Positions 1 to 5,491 of a DNA stretch of 5,491 nucleotides are shown one piece after another. The notes beneath the pieces are model-generated. The model was not told the DNA's origin and made no database searches. It saw only the letters and a program-made list of their open reading frames with translations. Numbering within the stretch: position 1 is the stretch's first letter; each line of letters opens with the position of its first letter. The translations under genes were made by a program, and so were the position numbers. The stretch covers positions 1 to 5,491 of the forward strand of contig JAHCIE010000240.1 of NCBI GenBank assembly GCA_026129385.1. The letters are read 5' to 3'. This DNA comes from Anaerolineae bacterium (GTDB lineage: Bacteria; Chloroflexota; Anaerolineae; Epilineales; JAHCIE01).

Positions 1-1
1 T

Positions 2-373
2 GGCCTCATCGACTTCGTGTGCGAGAAGCTGAACGAGAAGCAGGTGGAGTACATCGACCTGTCGAAGTGGGGCTGGATTCAGCCCGGCTTCAAGGGCAGC
101 GCGGTCATCAGCGCGACGTTCTGGGAGCATGAAGTCTTCGATCCCTACGGCAAGTTCGTGCGCAACGTCGTGGGTCTGGGCGCCATCAAGGTCGAGCGGT
201 TCGTGCCCACGGCCAGTATGCCCGTGGCGGGTGACGTGGCGGCGGCCAGCGAAGGCTTCCCCATCATGTCATCGCAGGACGGCCAGCTTGGTCATTTCCG
301 GCCCTACTTCGACTGGGAAGGCTTCCGCCCGGTGTGCCCCGGCCAGCCCTATAATCGCGCCGACCATCCCTAG
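2..373 (+). CDS. Unrecognised protein, C-terminal 123 residues (5' end outside window)
   Basis: The frame is open from base 2 to the TAG at 371-373. It reads GLIDFVCEKLNE at the left edge and ends PYNRADHP. A GTG at 17 could serve as a start, but the frame is already coding-like before it, with GC-rich third positions, so I treat this as the end of a longer gene cut by the window. The residues are rich in aromatics and glycine (for example SKWGWIQPGFKG and HFRPYFDWEGFRP), with alternating hydrophobic stretches that suggest a beta-rich soluble or extracytoplasmic domain. There is no membrane segment and no catalytic motif I can name. I do not recognise the family. It is followed by 182 non-coding bases holding a strong hairpin, so it probably ends its own transcript or is only loosely coupled to the next gene. 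I am fairly sure it is coding and have no view on its function. Confidence 0.7.
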   Translation, partial: GLIDFVCEKLNEKQVEYIDLSKWGWIQPGFKGSAVISATFWEHEVFDPYGKFVRNVVGLGAIKVERFVPTASMPVAGDVAAASEGFPIMSSQDGQLGHFRPYFDWEGFRPVCPGQPYNRADHP

Positions 374-400
374 CGCAGGGGATACGGCGGGCAGTTCCAT

Positions 401-436
401 CAGACCTGACAGGTCTTCCGAGACCCGTCAGGTCTG
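401..436. repeat. Hairpin of two inverted 15-bp palindromes; terminator or REP-like element
   Basis: Bases 402-416 (AGACCTGACAGGTCT) form an odd-length palindrome with 7-bp arms around a central A. Bases 421-435 (AGACCCGTCAGGTCT) are its reverse complement with one change. Together they fold into one hairpin: a 10-bp perfect outer stem (401-410 with 427-436), one A/C mismatch (411/426), a 5-bp inner stem (412-416 with 421-425) and a TCCG loop. The element lies 27 bases after the stop of the first gene. There is no T-run after the stem, so it is not a classical intrinsic terminator. It could still stop or stabilise the transcript, or be a dispersed palindromic repeat. A second, weaker pair of arms (GATACGG at 381-387 and CCGTATC at 456-462) encloses it. 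Confidence 0.7.
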
Positions 437-444
437 GCGTTGTA

Positions 445-476
445 GCGGCGGTCGCCCGTATCGTAGGGGCGGCGGT
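445..476. repeat. Short direct repeat GCGGCGGT, two copies
   Basis: GCGGCGGT occurs at 445-452 and 469-476, with start points 24 bases apart, in the non-coding stretch just after the hairpin and upstream of the large membrane-protein gene. It could be a chance result of high GC, part of a degenerate repeat, or a regulatory site. Nothing else supports an operator, and no convincing -10/-35 promoter was found nearby. Confidence 0.25.
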
Positions 477-535
477 ACACGTTTTAGTCATGGATGTTGT
501 ACGGCCGATGCCCCCAGACCCCCCGTCGGCCGCCT

Positions 536-544
536 GGAAGAGAG
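536..544 (+). promoter_or_regulatory. Probable ribosome binding site selecting the ATG at 556
   Basis: The purine-rich stretch GGAAGAGAG ends 11 bases before the ATG at 556. No comparable purine stretch precedes the in-frame ATGs at 490 or 508, so this site favours the shorter protein. It is somewhat far from the start and not a perfect anti-16S match, so support is moderate. Confidence 0.45.
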
Positions 545-555
545 TTTTGAGACCC

Positions 556-3468
556 ATGCCGACGCGACTTAGCCTCTGGTGTGACCGTTTGATGGAGGCC
601 GGTTGGCTCGCCGCCGTGCTTCTCGTGCCCCTGTTTTTCCAGACCACCACGGCCCGCATCTTCGAGCCGGACAAGATGGTTCTCGTCCGCGTCATTGCCC
701 TGATGATGGCGGTGGCGTGGGTCGTGCGCGTGATCGATATACGGCTGGCGCGCGGCGAGAGCGCCTCGCCCTACGCCGACGATGAGCCGGGCTTCTGGCG
801 GCGCGTCTCGCCATTGGTCTGGCCGACGCTGGTCATTATCGCTGCAACGGTTCTAGCGACGGGCGCATCCATCGCCCTGCGGCCCAGTCTGCTGGGCGCG
901 TATCAACGCGGCCAGGGCCTCATTTCGGTGACCGCGTTCCTGGTCATCTTCCTGCTGACCCTCGCCTACCTGCGCCGCCGCGATCAGGTGGATCGCCTCG
1001 TGACGGTCATCATCCTGGCCAGCGCCCCCGTCGCGCTGTTCGGCATCCTGCAATGGATTGGGGCCGGTCCTGGTGTATTCAGCGGCCTGTATGCGGGGCG
1101 GGCCTTCAGTAGCCTGGGCAATCCGATCTTCCTGGGCGGCTACCTCATCATGGTCCTGCCGCTGACTCTGGTGCGCGCGCTGCGTCCCGCTGCTGGCGCC
1201 CTGCGCGCCGTGTATGCCATCCTCGTCGTGCTCCAACTAATCACGCTGGGCATCACCTTCAGCCTGGGCGCGTGGGTCGGCTTTGCCGTCGCCGCGGGTG
1301 TCTTCGCCCTGGCAGCGGTGGCGCTACGCGGTCGGCGGGGCGCGATTCTGGCCGTGGCGATTGCCGCGCCGCTGGTGGTCGGCGGCCTCGTGCTCGCCCT
1401 TAACACCCCCGCCGTTCGTACCGGGCTGGGCGACTCACCCGTCGCCGTACGTCGCATCAGCCGCCTGTTCGACGCCGGCGACCGCTCCACGCTACGTGTG
1501 CGCCTCCTGCTGTGGGATGCCGCCGCGCGTACCATGGGCGTCGACCCGGTGCGGCTGCCCTTCGGCTATGGGCCTGAGACCAACATCATCACCCTGAGCG
1601 CCAACGTCTCACCCGCCCTGCGCTACCTGGGCGACGCGGACAAGAACCCCGACCGCTCGCACAACGAAATCTGGGACCGCCTGATTGAGACCGGCGCCCT
1701 GGGCCTGGTGGGCTACCTGTGGCTCGTCATCGCGGCCTTCTACCTGATTGTGCGCCGCCTGGGACTGGTCGCGAGCCGCGACCGCCTCTGGACTTTCGTC
1801 GGCCTGACCATCGGTGGGGCGGCGGCAGGGGGATTGATTCCCGTCCTGGCGGGCCTCGCCCTCTACCTGGGCATCGGGACGGCCGTCGGCCTGCTGCTAG
1901 GCCTGTGGATTTTCCTCGCGTCGGCCGCCTTTGGCCGTAGCGGCGACGCCGACCTGACCCCGGAAGGCCGCTGGCTGCTCATCGCGCTGCTGGCTGCCCT
2001 CGCCGGTCACTTCATCGAGGTCAACATTGGCCCCGCCGACCCGACACGCCGCCTGATGTTCTGGGCGCTCGTGGCGCTGGCCGGCGCCCTATCGGCGCGC
2101 CCAGCCCTCCTTTCAGCCAGGGCAAGCGTGTCGTATCGCCCCACGCCGGCCCTGGCCTACGGTGGGGTTGCCGGCCTGATGCTGGCGACCCTGGTGTACA
2201 CCTTCATCCCCCTCGACGGCTTCGCCCTGGCCGCCAATAACTACGGCATTGTCTGGTTCATGCTGCTGACCTTCCTGGTAGGCGGCAGCCTGCTCTGGGC
2301 GGAAGCCGTGCGCGAGGCGACGGTCGCAAGCGCAGCGGCTCCGTCGTGGCTGCCGGTCCTGGGCATGGCGGTGGCAGGATTCCTGGTCATGCTGGCGCTG
2401 CGGGCAGCGGTACTCCTCGGCGGGGGGGATAGCCTGTCGCTGCTATGGGTCTACCTGCTGGCCCTCGGCGTGTCCCTCGCCCTTATCGCCACCTGGCTGC
2501 CGACGGCAGCGGCCCCGGCCGGCCGCACCCGCCCCCTGGCGCTGGCCGCCTACGTGCCCCTGGCCCTCGTGGCCCTGGCTACGGCGGCCATCGGCATTGT
2601 CGCCCCCATGCAGGCGGATATGGTTGTTCGCACGGCCCAGGCCTACCTGGCGGCGGGTGACCCGACCACGGCGCTGCGTCTGGCGAGCCGAGCCGTCGCC
2701 GATCAACCCGGCGAGCCGGTCTACGCCCAGCAGCTCGGCGAGATGCTGGCGTCGGTCGCGCCGTTGGCGGCCTCCGCCCAGGACCGCGACGCACTCTACG
2801 GTCAGGCCATCGAAGCTTTCGGGCTGGCGGCGCAGCAGTGGCCGACCTACGGTGATTACCAGTACAACATCGGCCACACCTATCTGCTATGGGCGCAGCA
2901 GGCGCAAGACCAGAACCAGCGACAGCAGATGTTGGCGGCCGCGTTCCAGAGCCTCCAGGGCGCGGCCCTCCTCGACCCCAACGAGCCTGACAATTTCGTC
3001 GAGGCAGCCCAGGCTGCGATTCTGGCGAATCAGGCGCCAGCCAACACCCAGACGCTGCTCCTCCAGGCGCTCACCCTGGACCCGCGCAATGTCCAGGCCT
3101 ACGTCCTGCTCGGTCGCCTGTACCTGTCCCAGGGCCAGGGCGCGGCCGCCGAGAAGGCGCTCCAGAACGCGGCGCAGCTCAACCCCAAGGGGGCGCAGGC
3201 GGCGGCGGTGTACAGCGCGCTAGGCGATTTCTACCAGCGCAGCAACCGCCTACCGGAGGCCATCGACGCGGTGCAGAAGGTGGTGGACCTGGCGCCCGAC
3301 AACTACGCCGGCTACCTGAACCTGGCGGGCCTGTATCAGCGCGCCAACAAGCAGCCCGAAGCCTTGAAGGCCGCCCAGCAGGCGCTGGACCTGGCCCCCG
3401 TGGAGGCCCGTCAGCGCGCCCTCGACCTGATTAGCCAGATACAGCAAGGGATACGACCGTCGCCGTAA
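556..3468 (+). CDS. O-antigen ligase/polymerase (Wzy/WaaL-type) membrane protein with C-terminal TPR region
   Basis: This is a polytopic membrane protein of about 970 residues. Proteins of the O-antigen ligase/polymerase family (Wzy_C type) transfer or polymerise lipid-linked glycans on the outer face of the cytoplasmic membrane. About nine hydrophobic segments (residues 14-283) precede the large loop of residues 284-375. Family-like features are GRAFSSLGNP (Arg182 and GNP at 188-190), RVRLLLWDAA, GYGPE (337-341) and SHNEIWDRLIETGALG with His369, all typical of the conserved arginine and the Gly-Pro and His motifs of the family. Roughly nine more membrane segments follow to residue 685. About five TPR-like units then fill residues 690-965 (for example YVLLGRLYLSQGQGAAAEKAL and AGYLNLAGLYQRANKQPEAL). 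The fused TPR region makes it about twice the length of simple ligases. Start choice: ATG 556 has an upstream purine site and gives an N-terminus beginning just before CDRLMEAGW; the ATG at 490 would add 22 Pro/Arg-rich residues. The exact acceptor (polysaccharide, lipid or protein) cannot be read from the sequence. Confidence 0.88.
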   Translation: MPTRLSLWCDRLMEAGWLAAVLLVPLFFQTTTARIFEPDKMVLVRVIALMMAVAWVVRVIDIRLARGESASPYADDEPGFWRRVSPLVWPTLVIIAATVLATGASIALRPSLLGAYQRGQGLISVTAFLVIFLLTLAYLRRRDQVDRLVTVIILASAPVALFGILQWIGAGPGVFSGLYAGRAFSSLGNPIFLGGYLIMVLPLTLVRALRPAAGALRAVYAILVVLQLITLGITFSLGAWVGFAVAAGVFALAAVALRGRRGAILAVAIAAPLVVGGLVLALNTPAVRTGLGDSPVAVRRISRLFDAGDRSTLRVRLLLWDAAARTMGVDPVRLPFGYGPETNIITLSANVSPALRYLGDADKNPDRSHNEIWDRLIETGALGLVGYLWLVIAAFYLIVRRLGLVASRDRLWTFVGLTIGGAAAGGLIPVLAGLALYLGIGTAVGLLLGLWIFLASAAFGRSGDADLTPEGRWLLIALLAALAGHFIEVNIGPADPTRRLMFWALVALAGALSARPALLSARASVSYRPTPALAYGGVAGLMLATLVYTFIPLDGFALAANNYGIVWFMLLTFLVGGSLLWAEAVREATVASAAAPSWLPVLGMAVAGFLVMLALRAAVLLGGGDSLSLLWVYLLALGVSLALIATWLPTAAAPAGRTRPLALAAYVPLALVALATAAIGIVAPMQADMVVRTAQAYLAAGDPTTALRLASRAVADQPGEPVYAQQLGEMLASVAPLAASAQDRDALYGQAIEAFGLAAQQWPTYGDYQYNIGHTYLLWAQQAQDQNQRQQMLAAAFQSLQGAALLDPNEPDNFVEAAQAAILANQAPANTQTLLLQALTLDPRNVQAYVLLGRLYLSQGQGAAAEKALQNAAQLNPKGAQAAAVYSALGDFYQRSNRLPEAIDAVQKVVDLAPDNYAGYLNLAGLYQRANKQPEALKAAQQALDLAPVEARQRALDLISQIQQGIRPSP

Positions 3469-3540
3469 CCAGGGCGCGTGCTTCAGCGTCTTCCAACATA
3501 GGCCTTGCACGAGAGCCCGCCTGGCCGCGCCCCGCCCTTT

Positions 3541-3580
3541 AGCGGCGCCGCTCGCGCCAGCGGGCCTTCGCTCTGGCCCG
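3541..3580. terminator. GC-rich inverted repeats, possible weak terminator
   Basis: A perfect 12-bp palindrome (AGCGGCGCCGCT, 3541-3552) is followed by a stem of CGGGCC (3561-3566) with GGCCCG (3575-3580) around an 8-base loop. Both lie in the 147-base gap after the TAA of the membrane-protein gene. Only a short TCGTTCG follows, with no real T-run. In such GC-rich DNA, stems of this size also arise by chance, so termination is a weak suggestion and read-through into the next gene is quite possible. Confidence 0.25.
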
Positions 3581-3603
3581 TCGTTCGACCAGCCCTGGAA
3601 TGC

Positions 3604-3609
3604 AGAAGG
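3604..3609 (+). promoter_or_regulatory. Shine-Dalgarno site AGAAGG for the GTG start at 3616
   Basis: AGAAGG ends 6 bases before the GTG at 3616, which is near-ideal spacing. It decides the start of the secreted-protein gene, because the first in-frame ATG (3691) falls inside the signal peptide and would remove its charged end. Confidence 0.7.
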
Positions 3610-3615
3610 TGCAGC

Positions 3616-5491
3616 GTGCCTCGTCTCAGCCATGTTCCTACCCTGGTGGCCGCCGTAGCGGCCGTGGCCCTCTTGCTCGCCCTCGGCGGTATGCCGCTGG
3701 CCCTGGCCAGCCTCGATGCAGCCCAGGCAGCCACCGCTACCGCCGTCTTCCCGACCATTGTCGGTACGGCCCCTACCCCCGTGCCCACGAACCCTCTGGG
3801 CGACCAGAATTTCCTATGGGTCAGCACAACGCCCGGCGCCCCCTATCGCCCCTCCGACCCCGACAACCCCATCGAGTTTGAAGAAGGAACGACCAACCTC
3901 TACTTCAATTTCTACCAGACGGCCCAGTTCAGCCAGTATCGGTACAGCATCGAAGTTCACAACCAGTTTGGCGGCGCGGTTGGGCCACGCCTCGAAGGGG
4001 ACTATCGCCCCGACCAGGGACCTGTCACCGTCGCCTGGTCCCCTACCTCTGGCTCGCTGCCCAGTGTCGCCAGCCCATACCGCACCCGTATTACCTTCTT
4101 CCTGCCCAGCAGCAATATCTATTTCGACTATATCTGGGCCATCGGCAGCACGCTGAAACTCGACCGCCCTGTCTACAGTGGCGCTGAGACGGCGATTGTT
4201 GAGGTGCTGGATCGAGGCGCGAACACCAACTCCAACGCCCTGGACACAATCAGCACGGTGATCGCGCGCAGCCAGACGCAGGGCCATCAGGTGACCCTGC
4301 GCCTACAGGAAACGAGCTTCGCCAGCGGCCGCTTCCGCACCAAAGGGAACGCGCAGTTCCCCCATCTCGCCTTCTGCCCATCGAACACCAACTGCGCCGA
4401 TGGTCAGTTGCAGGTCAACCCCGATGGGGACCATATCATCGTCACCTACGTGACCACCAGCGGCGTCAGCCTGCGCAAGGAGGCGGACTGGCAGCCCCAG
4501 GGCGCGGCGACGCCTGGCCCCGGCACGCCTTCCACGCCGGTAAGCCCACCCACTATCACCCCAACCGTCACGCCGACCTTCCCTAGCGAGGCGCGCGAGG
4601 CGCTGTTGACACCGGTCATCACCAGCATGCCCGTGCCCGGCGCGACGGCCGAGGTTGTGGTGGGCGCGCGGGCCGGTTACACTCTCGGCCCTACGTGCAA
4701 CCCGCCGGGCTGTATCTACGTCGGCTCGACAACCATCGGCGGCAACACCTCATCCGACATGCAGGTTGGCTTCCGGGAGGACAGCTATCCCCAGTTCATG
4801 GGCTTCATCGAGTTCAGCGTGCCCACGTCGATACCCCCCGGCGCCCACGTCGTCAATGCCGACCTGAAGCTGACGGGAACCGCCAACTCAAACCTCGTCA
4901 GCCTGTACCTGAAGTCCGAGGGCGAGTGGCTCATCGACCTGGTGGACCTGGGAACGACGCCCATAGACCTCAACCTGGAATACGGCGAGCTGTTCGCAGC
5001 CCCAGGACTGGGACAACTTAGCCCTCTCCTTACCCCTGGCGCCCTGGGCGTCAACAAGGCCAATCGGCTCTTCTTCGACGCCGCCACCGTGGCCGCGCTG
5101 GAAGGCCAGATCAATAGCTATCGTCGCGCCGTGTTCCGCGTCTCTGGCCCCACCGCCCCGCCCGTCAACGCCGACGCCAATAGCTTCTTCTGGAGCCTGG
5201 TGGGCGCAGCCGCGCCCGTCCTGCGCCTGAACTACCTCGACCCGCTGCCGACTGGGACCACGCCCACCGCGACGCTGACCCCCACGGCCACGGCCACGGC
5301 TACGCCGGGGGACGCGACGCCTACCGCCTCAGCCACCTTTGGGGCGTCACCCACCGCCAGCCCCACGGCGACGGCGACCGCCACGGCCACCCCGACCGCC
5401 ACCTTCACCGCGACCGCCACGGCGACCCCCACCCAAACCCCCACCCCCCCCCCCCCCCCCCGGTGGCCCCCCGGGGGGCCCCCCGGAACAG
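3616..5491 (+). CDS. Secreted multidomain surface protein with Thr/Pro-rich linkers (3' end outside window)
   Basis: The frame starts at GTG 3616 behind a good ribosome binding site and stays open for 625 codons to the window edge. Residues 1-38 look like a Sec signal peptide: Arg3 and His6, a hydrophobic core (VAAVAAVALLLALGG), and possible cleavage after ALA (31) or AQA (38). Residues 40-186 are beta-rich and unassigned. Residues 187-282 resemble the Ig-like repeat seen in bacterial and archaeal surface proteins: YSGAETAIVEVLD with Asn203/205/207, LQETSFASGRF (230-240) and DGD-IIVTY (from 270). A Thr/Pro linker follows (296-325). Residues 345-541 resemble a DNRLRE-type module: MGFIEFSVP, PPGAHVVNADLKL, and APVLRLNYL at the end. 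From residue 545 a second Thr/Ala/Pro tract runs to the edge. Cys254/260 and Cys361/366 could form disulfides outside the cell. Domain names are by eye. It is probably a cell-surface or secreted binding or structural protein; no catalytic motif is visible. Residues after about 609 are unreliable. Confidence 0.82.
   Translation, partial: MPRLSHVPTLVAAVAAVALLLALGGMPLALASLDAAQAATATAVFPTIVGTAPTPVPTNPLGDQNFLWVSTTPGAPYRPSDPDNPIEFEEGTTNLYFNFYQTAQFSQYRYSIEVHNQFGGAVGPRLEGDYRPDQGPVTVAWSPTSGSLPSVASPYRTRITFFLPSSNIYFDYIWAIGSTLKLDRPVYSGAETAIVEVLDRGANTNSNALDTISTVIARSQTQGHQVTLRLQETSFASGRFRTKGNAQFPHLAFCPSNTNCADGQLQVNPDGDHIIVTYVTTSGVSLRKEADWQPQGAATPGPGTPSTPVSPPTITPTVTPTFPSEAREALLTPVITSMPVPGATAEVVVGARAGYTLGPTCNPPGCIYVGSTTIGGNTSSDMQVGFREDSYPQFMGFIEFSVPTSIPPGAHVVNADLKLTGTANSNLVSLYLKSEGEWLIDLVDLGTTPIDLNLEYGELFAAPGLGQLSPLLTPGALGVNKANRLFFDAATVAALEGQINSYRRAVFRVSGPTAPPVNADANSFFWSLVGAAAPVLRLNYLDPLPTGTTPTATLTPTATATATPGDATPTASATFGASPTASPTATATATATPTATFTATATATPTQTPTPPPPPRWPPGGPPGT
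5257..5443 (+). repeat. Low-complexity Thr/Ala/Pro coding tract (ACG/ACC-GCC repeats)
   Basis: Threonine codons (ACG, ACC) alternate with GCC/GCG and CCC/CCG, giving a roughly 6-base period that encodes TPTATATATP-type protein. It is interrupted by less regular stretches such as GDATPTASATFGASP. This is an in-frame linker or wall-spanning stalk of the secreted protein. Such DNA is prone to slippage and to assembly collapse, which fits the sequence breaking down right after it. Confidence 0.75.
5444..5491. other. Likely sequencing or assembly artefact at contig end
   Basis: An 18-C run (5444-5461) is followed by GGTGG, then blocks of six C (5467-5472), six G (5473-5478) and six C (5479-5484). 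The Thr/Pro periodicity of the upstream coding tract stops exactly at the C run. Homopolymer blocks of this kind at the very edge of a sequence are typical of low-quality read ends extended through a low-complexity region. Confidence 0.7.

Noticed and set aside
437..555. Promoter for the membrane protein gene
   Set aside because: No paired -35 and -10 elements with proper spacing could be found by eye. The few AT-rich patches (for example around 481-489) are too short to call.
264..695. Open frame on the minus strand spanning the first gene's end, the hairpin and the start of the membrane protein gene
   Set aside because: It crosses the palindromic non-coding stretch and two better-supported + strand genes, and its protein is Arg/Thr/Gly-rich low-complexity as expected from the complement of GC-rich coding DNA.
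2443..2877. Minus-strand open frame of 144 codons inside the membrane protein gene
   Set aside because: It lies wholly within well-supported transmembrane and TPR coding sequence, and its Gly/Arg/Gln-rich product has no domain character. It is a shadow of high GC at third positions.
3600..3881. Plus-strand ATG frame of 93 codons overlapping the secreted protein start
   Set aside because: It is in another frame, has no signal peptide or domain, and ends early. The ribosome binding site at 3604-3609 lies after its ATG and serves the GTG at 3616.
5260..5443. Period-6 repeat considered as a tandem repeat or CRISPR-like array
   Set aside because: There are no conserved repeat units separated by unique spacers. 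The period is codon-level and stays in frame with the secreted protein.
5232..5444. Minus-strand open frame with Val/Ala/Gly repeats
   Set aside because: It is the antisense reading of the Thr/Ala/Pro repeat tract. The regular VAVAVGV pattern comes directly from the ACG/GCC period.

Overview
The window looks like a metagenome-derived or draft contig end from a GC-rich bacterium, probably Chloroflexota (Anaerolineae-like). The reasons are the GC-rich codon use, an O-antigen-ligase-type membrane protein with a C-terminal TPR array, and a secreted protein with long Thr/Ala/Pro linkers of the kind common in that phylum. This is an inference from protein style; there is no rRNA or marker gene to confirm it.

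All supported genes lie on the + strand. (1) Bases 2-373 are the 3' end of an unrecognised gene, cut by the left edge. (2) Bases 374-555 are non-coding and hold a striking hairpin made of two inverted copies of a 15-bp palindrome (401-436), plus the likely ribosome binding site of the next gene. (3) Bases 556-3468 encode a polytopic membrane protein of about 970 residues with the Wzy/WaaL (O-antigen ligase/polymerase) signature, extra membrane segments and a C-terminal TPR region. (4) Bases 3469-3615 are non-coding, with GC-rich inverted repeats and a good Shine-Dalgarno site. (5) Bases 3616-5491 are an open frame with a GTG start, a signal peptide and no stop before the right edge. It encodes a secreted protein with two beta-rich modules separated by Thr/Pro-rich linkers.

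The large membrane protein probably joins lipid-linked glycans to each other or to an acceptor at the outer face of the membrane. The downstream gene makes an exported protein whose Thr-rich linkers could be glycan acceptors, so a surface-glycan link between the two is possible but not shown. The last ~50 bases (18-C run, then C6-G6-C6 blocks) look like sequencing or assembly error, and the reading frame there should not be trusted. I found no tRNA, rRNA, CRISPR array, insertion sequence or complete novel system in this window.
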